Below, piece after piece: positions 25,971 through 34,691 of a DNA stretch of 64,000 nucleotides (the stretch's first letter is position 1; each line of letters opens with the position of its first letter). The notes beneath the pieces were generated by a model that worked only from the letters and a program-made list of their open reading frames with translations, did not search any database and was not told the DNA's origin. Source of the DNA: Streptomyces chartreusis (GTDB lineage: Bacteria > Actinomycetota > Actinomycetes > Streptomycetales > Streptomycetaceae); contig NZ_CP023689.1 of the NCBI RefSeq assembly GCF_008704715.1, forward strand, positions 7,874,001 through 7,938,000, given 5' to 3'. The position numbers were made by a program, and so were the translations under genes.

Positions 25971-26975
25971 GTGCGCCGACGCTCACTTCTCATCGCTGTT
26001 CCCGCAGGACTGGTCACGCTCGCCGGATGCGGTGACGACGACGGATCGGACTCCGGACAGGGAAGCGACAGCGCGTCGCCGTCGAACCCGGACGGCTCGG
26101 CCGCGCCCTCGCCGAAGATCGTGGACGGTCCGCTCCCGGCGATCACCGCGGGCACGAAGTTCGGCGAGAAGCCCACGGTCGCCAAGGGCGAGGGCGAGCC
26201 GTCGAAGGACCTCGCGGTGAAGACGGTCATCGCGGGCAACGGCAAGGTGGTCGCCGAGAACGACTACCTCCAGGCGAACTACCTGGGCCAGATCTGGGCC
26301 ACGGCCAAGGTCTTCGACAACTCCTACGACCGTAAAACCCCGCTGCTCATCCAGCTCTCCCAGGGCCGCATCATCGACGGCTGGCGGTACGGCCTGGTCG
26401 GCAAGAAGGTCGGCAGCCGCGTCGAGATGGCCGTCCCGCCGGAGCTGGGCTACGGCAAGGAGGGCAACGCGCAGGCCGGGATCAAGGGCACCGACACGCT
26501 GGTGTTCGTGGTCGACATCGAGGCCTCGTTCAACTCCAAGAGCTCCGCCAAGGGCAAGACCGTCGCCCAGAACGACGCGGACCTGCCCAAGGCCGGCACC
26601 AACACCGACGGCAAGGCCCCCTCCATCGAGATCCCCAAGACGGATCCGCCGAAGAAGCTGGTGGCGAACTACGTCATCGAGGGCGACGGCGACGCGGTGG
26701 CCGCCGAGAACACGGTGCTCGTGCAGTACAAGGGCGTGCAGTGGTCCAACGGCAAGGAATTCGACTCGACGTACGCCAACAAGCAGCTGGTGTCGTTCGC
26801 GCTCGCACAGGTCGTCAAGGGCTGGTCGCAGGGCCTGACCGGCAAGAAGGTCGGCAGCCGTGTGCTGATCGTCATCCCGCCGGACCTGGGCTACGGCGAC
26901 AACCCGCCGCAGGGCAGCGGTATCGAGAAGGGCGCCACGCTGGTCTTCACCGTGGACATCCTGGCCAAGATGTGA
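25971..26975 (+). CDS. FKBP-type peptidyl-prolyl isomerase lipoprotein, two FKBP domains
   Basis: Exported folding catalyst of 334 residues. The lipoprotein signal (MRRRSLLIAV...) ends LAGC, with Cys20. A Ser/Asp/Pro-rich linker follows. The first FKBP domain (about 85-185) has VGSRVEMAVPPELGYGKEG. The second (about 225-334) has VGSRVLIVIPPDLGYGDNPP. Both carry the family ending TLVFVVDI or TLVFTVDI. The first domain reads AKVFDNSYDRKTPLLIQLS where typical FKBPs have a GxxFD(S/A)S motif, so its activity may be lower. Start GTG 25971 follows GAGG. The next gene is a single-domain FKBP. Confidence 0.93.
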   Translation: MRRRSLLIAVPAGLVTLAGCGDDDGSDSGQGSDSASPSNPDGSAAPSPKIVDGPLPAITAGTKFGEKPTVAKGEGEPSKDLAVKTVIAGNGKVVAENDYLQANYLGQIWATAKVFDNSYDRKTPLLIQLSQGRIIDGWRYGLVGKKVGSRVEMAVPPELGYGKEGNAQAGIKGTDTLVFVVDIEASFNSKSSAKGKTVAQNDADLPKAGTNTDGKAPSIEIPKTDPPKKLVANYVIEGDGDAVAAENTVLVQYKGVQWSNGKEFDSTYANKQLVSFALAQVVKGWSQGLTGKKVGSRVLIVIPPDLGYGDNPPQGSGIEKGATLVFTVDILAKM

Positions 26976-27039
26976 GTCCGGCCGTCGTGATGAAAGACTG
27001 AGAACGTTGCCTTTCCACAACAAGCATGGAGCGTAAGAC

Positions 27040-27411
27040 GTGAGCATCGACAAGCCCGAGATCGACTTCCCGGGCGGCGAGCCGCCGAAGGACCTGGAGA
27101 TCAAGGACATCTGGGAGGGCGACGGCGAGGTTGCGCAGGCGGGCCACACCGTCACCGTCCACTATGTGGGCGTGTCCTTCAGCACCGGTGAGGAATTCGA
27201 CGCCAGCTGGAACCGCGGTACGCCGTTCCGCTTCCCGCTCGGCGGCGGTCGCGTCATCAAGGGCTGGGACCAGGGCGTGCAGGGCATGAAGGTCGGTGGC
27301 CGTCGCCAGCTGACCATCCCGGCGCACCTCGCCTACGGCAACCAGAGCCCCACCCCGGCGATCAAGCCCGGCGAGACCCTGATCTTCGTGGTCGACCTGC
27401 TCGGCGTCTGA
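27040..27411 (+). CDS. Single-domain FKBP peptidyl-prolyl cis-trans isomerase
   Basis: Cytoplasmic prolyl isomerase of 123 residues, a minimal FKBP fold with canonical active-site segments: HTVTVHYVGVSFSTGEEFDA, RVIKGWDQGVQGMKVGGRR, HLAYG and the closing LIFVVDLLGV. Start GTG 27040 has GGAG about 8 bases upstream. It follows the lipoprotein FKBP by 64 bases, probably as an operon, and is closed by a terminator with a T-rich tail. Confidence 0.95.
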   Translation: MSIDKPEIDFPGGEPPKDLEIKDIWEGDGEVAQAGHTVTVHYVGVSFSTGEEFDASWNRGTPFRFPLGGGRVIKGWDQGVQGMKVGGRRQLTIPAHLAYGNQSPTPAIKPGETLIFVVDLLGV

Positions 27412-27464
27412 TCGTCGCGTCCGATCGCCGACTGTGATCGGCGGGCGATCGGAGCCGACAACCT

Positions 27465-27502
27465 GGGGCCCATGCCTGTGCGGGCATGGGCCTCGGCTTT
27501 TG
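27465..27502 (+). terminator. Rho-independent terminator after the FKBP genes
   Basis: GGCCCATGCC (27467-27476) pairs with GGCATGGGCC (27483-27492), followed by TCGGCTTTTGT. Confidence 0.88.
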
Positions 27503-27566
27503 TCACGCCACTGCGGAGCGGTACGGTCATCGCTCGTAAGCACCATAGGGAAGGCGAAGGGCGTCG

Positions 27567-28520
27567 ATGGCCATTGCCAAGGCCGAGCGGCTCATGAACC
27601 TGGCGCTGTGTCTGCTCGGGACGCGGCGGCCACTGAGCAAGCGCGAGCTGCGTGAGTCCATCGAGGCCTATCTCGAAGCGGGCAGCGACGACTCCTTCAA
27701 CCGGATGTTCGAGCGCGACAAGGACGATCTGCGCGAACTCGGGCTGGTCATCGAGACCGTGGAGAATCTCGACGGCGACGTCGGCTATCTGGCCCGCCGC
27801 GACAGCAACCGGCTGCCGCCGATCACCCTGGACGCCGAGGAGGCCGCGGCGCTCGGCCTGGCCGCCAAGGTGTGGCAGCAGGCCAGGCTCGCCGGCGCGG
27901 CCAGCGGCGCCCTGCAGAAACTGCGCGCCGCGGGACTGCCGGAGGACGTCGACCCGTACGAGGCGCACGGCGCGCTGGAGCCCCGTATCCCCGTGCACGA
28001 GGCGGCGTTCGAGCCGCTGATGCTCGCCTGCCGGGACCGCCGTCCGGTCGTCTTCGACTACCGGAAGGCCACCGCCGCCCGCCCCGAGCAGCGCCATGTC
28101 GAGCCGTGGGCGCTGGAGTGCTGGCGCGGCCACTGGTATCTGGCGGGCTGGGACCGCGACCGCGGTGCGGAGCGGGTGTTCCGCCTGTCCCGGATCACCG
28201 GCAAGGTGCGCAGCCGCAGCGGCCGCTTCACCGCCGAGATCCCCGACGTCGTCACCGTGCGGGAGACCGTCGCGAGCTGGGCGGGGGAGAACGCCGACCG
28301 TTCCGCGCTGATCCGGCTGCGCACGGACGCCGGGTACCCCCTTCGGGCGAAGGCCACGGCGGTTCGGGAACTCGGCGACGGCTGGGACGAGTTGGAGATT
28401 CCGTACGGCCACGGGCTGGATGCCTGGCTGGTGGAGTTCGGGCCGGACGTGGTGGTGCTGGAGCCCGCCGAACTGCGGGCCGATGTCGTGGACCGGCTGC
28501 GTGCCGTGGCCAAGGGCTGA
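27567..28520 (+). CDS. pafB: WYL-domain transcriptional regulator PafB
   Basis: One half of the PafBC activator that switches on the LexA-independent DNA damage response in actinobacteria; 317 residues. An N-terminal winged helix (about 1-65, LSKRELRESIEAYL) is followed by a WYL domain (about 145-225) with the signature in RGHWYLAGWDRDRG, and a C-terminal WCX extension. The WYL region is thought to sense single-stranded DNA. Start ATG 27567 follows AAGGG. pafC follows after 19 bases. Despite the name, its link to the proteasome is positional rather than mechanistic. Confidence 0.93.
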   Translation: MAIAKAERLMNLALCLLGTRRPLSKRELRESIEAYLEAGSDDSFNRMFERDKDDLRELGLVIETVENLDGDVGYLARRDSNRLPPITLDAEEAAALGLAAKVWQQARLAGAASGALQKLRAAGLPEDVDPYEAHGALEPRIPVHEAAFEPLMLACRDRRPVVFDYRKATAARPEQRHVEPWALECWRGHWYLAGWDRDRGAERVFRLSRITGKVRSRSGRFTAEIPDVVTVRETVASWAGENADRSALIRLRTDAGYPLRAKATAVRELGDGWDELEIPYGHGLDAWLVEFGPDVVVLEPAELRADVVDRLRAVAKG

Positions 28521-28539
28521 GGGGGAGCGGAGCGAGACA

Positions 28540-29580
28540 GTGGCAGGCAAACCGGTCAGGCCCGTCAACGCCATCGACCAGACCCGGCGGATGCTCTCGC
28601 TGGTGACGTATCTGAAGGAGCGTCCCGGCGCCCGCGTCGAGGACGTCGCGCGCGCCTTCGGGATCTCCGAGGACGAGCTGGTCTCCGACCTGGACGTGCT
28701 GCCCATGTGCGGCACCAGCTTCCGCGGCGGCGATCTCCTCGACATCGACACCGACGGCGAGCGCATCTGGTGGCACAACCCCGACGACGTGGCCGAGCCG
28801 CTGCGAATCGCCGCCGACGAGGCGACCGCGCTGCTGGTGGCCGCCCGCGCGGTGGCCACGCTGCCCGGCCTGCGCGAGAGCGACCGGCAGGCGCTGCTGC
28901 GGGCGACCGCCAAGGTCGAGGCCGCCTCGGGCGAGGCGGCCGGCGCGAGTGCCCGGCTGTCGGTGACCTTCGAGGCCGAGGGCGGTGTCTTCGCGGACGT
29001 CGACCGGGCGATCTCCGAGCGGCGCCGGCTCTGGATCCGCTACTACTCACCGGCCCGCGACGAGGTCACCGAGCGCGAGATCGACCCCATCCGCCTGGTC
29101 AGCGTCGGCCACACCTATGTCGAGGCCTGGTGCCGGCGCTCCGAGGCCCGGCGTACCTTCCGCCTCGACCGGGTCGCCGAGATCAAGATCCTCGAAGAGG
29201 CGTCCGCGCCGCCCGAGGTGGAGCTGCGGGACCTGTCCGAGGGGCTGGTGCAGCCCGCGGCGGAGGACCCGGAGGTCGTCGTCGAGGTCGGTCCGGGCGG
29301 GCGCTGGGTCGCCGAGTACTACCCGCACGACAGCGCGGATGAGCTTGCGGACGGCGGGCTGCGTATCACCTTGCGTACCCCCGACCCGGCGTCGCTGCGG
29401 CGCCTGGCGCTCCGGCTGGGCCGCGACGGCCGCATCGTGTCGCCGCCCGAGCTGGCCGACAGCGCCCGGCAGGCGGCCCGCGAGGCACTGACGGCGTACG
29501 ACGGGGTCGAGGTGCAGGAGTCCCACGGGACGCGTGTGGTTCAGGAGCGGCAGGGCGACAGGCAGGAGCAAGGGCTTTGA
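28540..29580 (+). CDS. pafC: WYL-domain transcriptional regulator PafC
   Basis: Partner of PafB, 346 residues. An N-terminal helix-turn-helix-like domain (about 8-70, TRRMLSLVTYLKERPGARVE) is followed by the WYL core (about 150-230; RRLWIRYYSPARDEV and the Arg-rich VEAWCRRSEARRTFRLDR) and a C-terminal WCX domain. The WYL triplet itself appears as the variant VEAW. Start GTG 28540 lies after GGGGGAGCGGAG. An alternative start 120 bases upstream would overlap pafB. Its TGA stop overlaps the TTG of the next gene. Confidence 0.92.
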   Translation: MAGKPVRPVNAIDQTRRMLSLVTYLKERPGARVEDVARAFGISEDELVSDLDVLPMCGTSFRGGDLLDIDTDGERIWWHNPDDVAEPLRIAADEATALLVAARAVATLPGLRESDRQALLRATAKVEAASGEAAGASARLSVTFEAEGGVFADVDRAISERRRLWIRYYSPARDEVTEREIDPIRLVSVGHTYVEAWCRRSEARRTFRLDRVAEIKILEEASAPPEVELRDLSEGLVQPAAEDPEVVVEVGPGGRWVAEYYPHDSADELADGGLRITLRTPDPASLRRLALRLGRDGRIVSPPELADSARQAAREALTAYDGVEVQESHGTRVVQERQGDRQEQGL

Positions 29581-29876
29581 GCGAGTCGGCTACGTCCGGG
29601 TCCGGTGTGCGGGGAATCACGGTGGCGTCAGCGTTCGCCGGGATGAGAAGCGTGGCTCCGGTGGTGTTCAGAGCCGGCTGCCCGGACTGCCGGGGCCGCT
29701 TCGAGCTCGGCGCGAGCGCCCTGCGCCTCGCCATCGGCGCCAGCAGCCGTACGACGTTCTACTCCTTCACCTGCCCCGACTGCGGCGTCGCCGTCCGCAA
29801 GCCCGCCGGCGAGCGGATCATCGAGCTGCTGACCGGCGGCGGTGTCAGCACCCTGCGGCTGCACTCCACGGTCTAG
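29577..29876 (+). CDS. Small zinc-ribbon protein, function unknown
   Basis: Product of 99 residues with two knuckles, AGCPDCRGRF and FTCPDCGVAV, which should bind one zinc. The rest is a conserved-looking helix and strand (ALRLAIGASSRTTFYSF) and ERIIELLTGGGV. The TTG at 29577 overlaps the pafC stop, with GGAG about 9 bases upstream, suggesting translational coupling. An ATG at 29643 would give a 77-residue protein and cannot be excluded. I recall similar proteins next to pafC in streptomycetes, but no function is known to me. Confidence 0.75.
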   Translation: MSESATSGSGVRGITVASAFAGMRSVAPVVFRAGCPDCRGRFELGASALRLAIGASSRTTFYSFTCPDCGVAVRKPAGERIIELLTGGGVSTLRLHSTV

Positions 29877-29896
29877 GACGGTCTAGGCTCGCCCTC

Positions 29897-30091
29897 ATGT
29901 TCTGGCCGATGTTCGCGGTAGCTGTGGGTTTTCTGGGTCTCGCCGTCCTCGGTGTGCTCGCCGTGCGGGTCTTCCTGGAGGCTCAGCGGCTCGGCCGGCA
30001 GGTGACGGACTCGGCGCAGCGCATCAGCAGGGCCGCCGAGGACCTGGAGCGGGCGAGCATGAGCGCGGCCCGCGCTGTGGACTCCCAGTAG
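29897..30091 (+). CDS. Small single-span membrane protein
   Basis: A 64-residue protein with one hydrophobic segment at about residues 2-26 (MFWPMFAVAVGFLGLAVLGV). A charged amphipathic helix follows (RQVTDSAQRISRAAEDLERA). The layout resembles small secretion-associated or DUF948-like membrane proteins. The start has no ribosome site, but TAGGCT lies 7 bases upstream (29884-29889), so translation is probably leaderless. It is located just before tatA, so a role at the membrane near the Tat system is conceivable but unproven. Confidence 0.65.
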   Translation: MFWPMFAVAVGFLGLAVLGVLAVRVFLEAQRLGRQVTDSAQRISRAAEDLERASMSAARAVDSQ

Positions 30092-30287
30092 TCACCCCAA
30101 GGATTGGGTGTGAGTGCAGTGCCGCATGCGTTTTGGGCCACTTCGCCCTGTCAACCTGGCGGCGGGGAAAGGTACGCTGCTGGTCGCGGGTCGGAGAACG
30201 AGGCCCGGACCGCGGACAGGGAGTAGTACGCACGGGGATTGCCTCTCGTTTACCCCTGAGCGTTACGATCGCTGTCAACACGATCGT

Positions 30288-30314
30288 TCGGACACATGTC
30301 CGACCGATCGGACA
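30288..30314 (+). promoter_or_regulatory. Three-element inverted/direct repeat upstream of tatA
   Basis: TCGGACA (30288-30294), TGTCCGA (30297-30303) and TCGGACA (30308-30314) are spaced by 2 and 4 bases, 41 bases before the tatA start. The middle copy can pair with either neighbour. It is a candidate operator or leader switch. Confidence 0.45.
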
Positions 30315-30354
30315 GCATCCCACCCCAGCCGCCTCGGTGAGAAGGTAAAGACTT

Positions 30355-30648
30355 ATGTTCGGAAGGCTCGGAGCCCCCGAGATCATTCTCATCCTCGTCG
30401 TCATCATCCTGCTGTTCGGCGCGAAGAAGCTTCCGGACATGGCGCGCTCGCTCGGCAAGTCCGCCCGGATCCTGAAGAGCGAGGCCAAGGCGATGAAGGA
30501 CGACAACAAGTCCGCCGCCCCGGCCGACCCGCCGAACAACGCCGGCGACGACCAGCAGCCCCCGGCTCAGCGCATCATCCAGGCTTCCCCCGGTGACGTG
30601 ACCAGCTCGCGCCCGGTCAACGAGCCGACGGACACCACCAAGCGCTGA
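30355..30648 (+). CDS. tatA: Sec-independent (twin-arginine) translocase subunit TatA
   Basis: Pore-forming component of the Tat pathway that exports folded proteins; 97 residues. A short N-terminal membrane helix (about 6-22, GAPEIILILVVIILLFG), the conserved FGAKKLPDMARSLGKS hinge and amphipathic helix, and a polar Pro-rich tail match the family. Start ATG 30355 has GAAGGT about 8 bases upstream. It precedes tatC by 47 bases. No tatB is adjacent, as is usual in actinobacteria. Confidence 0.96.
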   Translation: MFGRLGAPEIILILVVIILLFGAKKLPDMARSLGKSARILKSEAKAMKDDNKSAAPADPPNNAGDDQQPPAQRIIQASPGDVTSSRPVNEPTDTTKR

Positions 30649-30695
30649 CGCAGGGCCGGTGACCTCCGGCCCGCCGCACGAGATGGGAACGTGGG

Positions 30696-31646
30696 TTGCT
30701 GAAGTCTGCCCGCAAAGAGGAGAAGGATCCCGAGGGGCGGATGCCCCTCGCGGAACACCTTCGTGAGCTCCGCAACCGGCTCGCGAAGGCGCTGCTCGCG
30801 ATCGTCATCATCACGATCGTCGCCGCCTTCTTCTATCAGGAGATCATCAACTTCTTCACCAAGCCGGTCCTGGAGTCGGTCGGCTGCCCGAAGTCGTTCG
30901 AGGAGCTGGCCAAGACTGCGCGCGACGAGAATCCGTGTGCGCAGATCACGATCAACGGCCTGCTCGCGCCGTTCACGCTGGCCCTCAAGGTGTCCCTGAT
31001 GGCCGGTGTCGTGTTCGCCGCGCCGGTCTGGTTGTACCAGCTGTGGGCCTTCGTCGCCCCCGGCCTGCACAAGCACGAGCGGAAGTACGCCTACGCCTTC
31101 GTCGCCACGGGCTTCCCGCTCTTCCTCGCCGGCGCCTTCTTCGCCTACAAGGTGCTGCCGAAGACCGCCGACGTGCTCATCGAGTTCACCCCGTTCGGCG
31201 TCGACAACCTGCTGCCGCTCGACGATCTGCTCGACCTCGTCACGCGCATGGTGATCGTCTTCGGTCTCTCCTTCGAGCTGCCGCTGCTGCTCGTGATGCT
31301 CAACTTCACGGGCGCGATCACCGGCAAGCGCATGCTCGGCTGGTGGCGCGGCATGATCATGGGCATCACCGTCTTCGCGGCGATCGCCACGCCGAGCACC
31401 GACCCGCTGACGATGATGGCCCTCGCCGGACCGATCTGGGTCCTGTACTTCGCCGCCGTCACCGTCTCCATGCTCAACGACCGCCGCAGGCGCCGCCGGG
31501 ATGCCATGGGCCCCGACGACGACGAGGCCTCCGACCTGGATCTGACCCCCGAGGACATCGGTGAGGTCGAGTCCGTCTCCGCGAGCCGGGCGCTGCCCGA
31601 GCAGGCGACCACGGAGCGGGTCAACGGCTACGACGACGTCACCTGA
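30696..31646 (+). CDS. tatC: Sec-independent protein translocase subunit TatC
   Basis: Multi-span membrane receptor for twin-arginine signal peptides; 316 residues with six predicted helices. Family marks include MPLAEHLRELRNRLAKALLA at the N-terminus, APFTLALKVSL, and GITVFAAIATPSTDPLTM near the last helices. The charged C-terminal tail of about 55 residues is typical of actinobacterial TatC. The start is probably TTG 30696, giving MLKSARKEEKDPEGR; the ribosome site is weak. It is cotranscribed with tatA and followed by a strong terminator. Confidence 0.95.
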   Translation: MLKSARKEEKDPEGRMPLAEHLRELRNRLAKALLAIVIITIVAAFFYQEIINFFTKPVLESVGCPKSFEELAKTARDENPCAQITINGLLAPFTLALKVSLMAGVVFAAPVWLYQLWAFVAPGLHKHERKYAYAFVATGFPLFLAGAFFAYKVLPKTADVLIEFTPFGVDNLLPLDDLLDLVTRMVIVFGLSFELPLLLVMLNFTGAITGKRMLGWWRGMIMGITVFAAIATPSTDPLTMMALAGPIWVLYFAAVTVSMLNDRRRRRRDAMGPDDDEASDLDLTPEDIGEVESVSASRALPEQATTERVNGYDDVT

Positions 31647-31662
31647 GAGACGCCTCTCAGCG

Positions 31663-31704
31663 GGAAGCGGCCGGGGCGCCTACGGGGCGCACCCGGCCGC
31701 TTCC
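31663..31704 (+). terminator. Terminator after tatC
   Basis: GGAAGCGGCCGGG (31663-31675) pairs with CCCGGCCGCTTCC (31692-31704); a smaller stem lies in the loop. Confidence 0.8.
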
Positions 31705-31804
31705 GCTTCGCGGTCGTGAGCTGCGCGGATCCCGGGTTTGCGGAGTGCCGATCCGGATAATGATCGTCCTGTTGTCAGTGGCGCCCGGTACGCTCGAAAG
31801 CACG

Positions 31805-34609
31805 ATGACAGAGGACCTCTCACCGGCCGAGCGGTATGCGGCAGCACACAGGCGCGCCGCCGAGCAGGCCACCGCGCTCGCCTCCTTCCGCGAGATGTAC
31901 GACTTCGGCCTCGACCCCTTCCAGATCGAGGCATGCCAGGCGCTCGAGACGGGGAAGGGCGTGCTGGTGGCCGCGCCCACCGGCTCCGGCAAGACGATCG
32001 TCGGCGAGTTCGCCGTCCACCTCGCCCTCATGCAGGGCAAGAAGTGCTTCTACACCACCCCCATCAAGGCGCTCTCGAACCAGAAGTACGCCGACCTGTG
32101 CCGCCGTTACGGCAACGGCATGGTCGGCCTGCTGACCGGCGACAACAGCGTCAACCCCGACGCCGCGGTGGTCGTGATGACCACCGAGGTGCTGCGGAAC
32201 ATGCTGTACGCCGGGTCCCAGACCCTCCTCGGCCTCGGCTACGTGGTCATGGACGAGGTGCACTACCTCTCCGACCGCTTCCGTGGCGCCGTATGGGAAG
32301 AGGTGATCATTCACCTTCCCGAGTCGGTCACCCTCGTCTCGCTGTCGGCGACCGTGTCCAACGCCGAGGAGTTCGGCGACTGGCTCGACACCGTCCGCGG
32401 TGACACCGAGGTCATCGTCTCCGAGCACCGGCCGGTCCCGCTGTTCCAGCACGTGCTCGCCGGACGCCGGATGTACGACCTGTTCGAGGAGGGCGAGGGC
32501 AGCAAGAAGGCCGTCAACCCCGACCTCACACGGCTGGCCCGCATGGAGGCGACCCGGCCGTCCTACCAGGACCGCAGACGCGGCCGTGCCATGCGCGAGG
32601 CCGACCGGGAGCGCGAGCGCAGACAGCGCTCCAGGGTGTGGACGCCCGGGCGGCCCGAAGTCATCGAACGCCTCGACGCCGAGGGCCTGCTGCCCGCCAT
32701 CACCTTCATCTTCAGCCGCGCCGCCTGCGAGGCCGCCGTCCAGCAGTGCCTGCACGCGGGGCTGCGGCTGAACGACGACGAGGCCCGGGAGAAGGTGCGT
32801 TCCCTCGTGGAGGAGCGCACCGCGTCCATCCCGACGGAGGACCTTCACGTCCTCGGGTACTACGAGTGGCTGGAGGGCCTTGAGCGAGGCATAGCCGCCC
32901 ATCACGCGGGCATGCTGCCGACCTTCAAGGAGGTCGTCGAGGAGCTGTTCGTCCGCGGCCTGGTCAAGGCCGTGTTCGCCACCGAGACCCTCGCCCTCGG
33001 CATCAACATGCCCGCCCGCTCGGTGGTGTTGGAGAAGCTCGTCAAGTGGAACGGCGAGCAGCACGCCGACATCACCCCGGGCGAGTACACCCAGCTGACC
33101 GGCCGCGCGGGCCGCCGCGGCATCGATGTCGAGGGACACGCCGTGGTGCTGTGGCAGCGCGGCATGAGCCCGGACCACCTCGCTGGTCTGGCCGGCACGC
33201 GCACCTATCCGCTGCGCTCCAGCTTCAAGCCGTCGTACAACATGGCGGTCAACCTCGTCGAGCAGTTCGGGCGGCACCGCTCGCGCGAACTGCTGGAGAC
33301 GTCCTTCGCGCAGTTCCAGGCGGACAAGTCGGTCGTCGGGATCTCGCGCCAGGTGCAGCGCAACGAGGAGGGGCTGGAGGGCTACAAGGAGTCCATGACC
33401 TGCCACCTCGGGAACTTCGAGGAGTACGCGCAGCTGCGCCGCGAACTGAAGGACCGCGAGAACGAGTTGGCCCGCCAAGGCGCGGTGGAGCGCCGCGCGG
33501 AGGCCGCCGTCGCGCTGGAGAAGCTCAAGCCGGGCGACGTCATCCATGTGCCGACCGGCAAGTACGCCGGGCTCGCGCTGGTGCTCGACCCGGGGCTGCC
33601 GGCCGGCCGTTCCAACGGCCACCGCGGCTTCGAGCACCACGACGGGCCGCGCCCGCTGGTCCTGACAGCCGAGCGGCAGGTCAAGCGGCTGGCGTCGATG
33701 GACTTCCCGGTGCCCGTGGAGGCGCTGGAGCGGATGCGCATTCCGAAGTCCTTCAACCCGCGCTCCCCGCAGTCCCGTCGGGACCTGGCGTCCGCGCTGC
33801 GCACCAAGGCCGGGCACATCTCACCCGACCGGCACCGCAAGCGGCGCTCCCAGGCCGCGGACGACCGGGAGATCGACCGGCTGCGCAAGGCCCTGCGGGC
33901 GCACCCCTGCCACGGCTGCAACGAACGTGAGGACCACGCCCGTTGGGCCGAGCGCTACCACCGGCTGCTGCGGGACACCTCGCAGCTGGAGCGCCGTATC
34001 GAAGGCCGCACGAACACGATCGCGCGCACCTTCGACCGCATCGTCGCGCTGCTGACCGAGCTTGACTATCTGCGCAGCGACGAGGTGACCGAGCACGGCA
34101 AGCGCCTCGCGCGGCTGTACGGCGAACTCGACCTGCTGGCCAGCGAGTGCCTGCGCGAGCGGGTGTGGGAGGGCCTGGGTCCTGCCGAACTGGCCGCCTG
34201 CGTCTCGGCGTTGGTGTACGAGGCACGGGTCGGGGACGACGCGATGGCCCCGAAGCTGCCGTCGGGCAAGGCCAAGGCCGCGCTGGGTGAGATGGTGCGG
34301 ATCTGGGGCCGGCTGGATGCTCTGGAGGAGGACTTCCGGATCACCCAGACCGAGGGCGTCGGGCAGCGTGAACCGGATCTGGGCTTTGCCTGGGCCGCCT
34401 ATATGTGGGCCAGCGGCAAGGGGCTGGACGAGGTGCTGCGGGAGGCGGAGATGCCGGCCGGCGACTTCGTGCGGTGGTGCAAGCAGGTGATCGATGTGCT
34501 GGGGCAGATCTCTGCGGCGTCTCCTTCGGACTCGACCGTGGGGAAGAGTGCGCGCAAGGCCGTCGAGGGGCTGCTGCGGGGGGTTGTCGCCTACTCGTCG
34601 GTGGGGTGA
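31805..34609 (+). CDS. helY: Ski2/Mtr4-type DEVH-box helicase (HelY)
   Basis: Superfamily 2 helicase of 934 residues, probably acting on RNA. RecA-like domain 1 has Walker A AAPTGSGKT (56-64) and the DEVHYLSD box. Domain 2 has HAGMLPTFKEVVEELF and GRAGRRGID. The C-terminal part (about 740-930) resembles the DSHCT domain of Ski2/Mtr4. The gene follows tatC as in mycobacteria, where it is called helY. ATG 31805 is chosen because homologues begin near the MTEDLSPAERY segment; the Shine-Dalgarno sequence is poor. Substrate and partners are not evident. Confidence 0.92.
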   Translation: MTEDLSPAERYAAAHRRAAEQATALASFREMYDFGLDPFQIEACQALETGKGVLVAAPTGSGKTIVGEFAVHLALMQGKKCFYTTPIKALSNQKYADLCRRYGNGMVGLLTGDNSVNPDAAVVVMTTEVLRNMLYAGSQTLLGLGYVVMDEVHYLSDRFRGAVWEEVIIHLPESVTLVSLSATVSNAEEFGDWLDTVRGDTEVIVSEHRPVPLFQHVLAGRRMYDLFEEGEGSKKAVNPDLTRLARMEATRPSYQDRRRGRAMREADRERERRQRSRVWTPGRPEVIERLDAEGLLPAITFIFSRAACEAAVQQCLHAGLRLNDDEAREKVRSLVEERTASIPTEDLHVLGYYEWLEGLERGIAAHHAGMLPTFKEVVEELFVRGLVKAVFATETLALGINMPARSVVLEKLVKWNGEQHADITPGEYTQLTGRAGRRGIDVEGHAVVLWQRGMSPDHLAGLAGTRTYPLRSSFKPSYNMAVNLVEQFGRHRSRELLETSFAQFQADKSVVGISRQVQRNEEGLEGYKESMTCHLGNFEEYAQLRRELKDRENELARQGAVERRAEAAVALEKLKPGDVIHVPTGKYAGLALVLDPGLPAGRSNGHRGFEHHDGPRPLVLTAERQVKRLASMDFPVPVEALERMRIPKSFNPRSPQSRRDLASALRTKAGHISPDRHRKRRSQAADDREIDRLRKALRAHPCHGCNEREDHARWAERYHRLLRDTSQLERRIEGRTNTIARTFDRIVALLTELDYLRSDEVTEHGKRLARLYGELDLLASECLRERVWEGLGPAELAACVSALVYEARVGDDAMAPKLPSGKAKAALGEMVRIWGRLDALEEDFRITQTEGVGQREPDLGFAWAAYMWASGKGLDEVLREAEMPAGDFVRWCKQVIDVLGQISAASPSDSTVGKSARKAVEGLLRGVVAYSSVG

Positions 34610-34659
34610 GGGGTTTGCCGGCGGGCGCGGGGTTCGTCGTGGCCGGTCGCGCCCGCGCG

Positions 34660-34687
34660 GCGGGGCCGCATTTCGATGCGGCCCCGC
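34660..34687. terminator. Terminator between convergent helY and helR
   Basis: Perfect 12-base stem GCGGGGCCGCAT / ATGCGGCCCCGC with a TTCG tetraloop. Confidence 0.85.
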
Positions 34688-34691
34688 GCCC

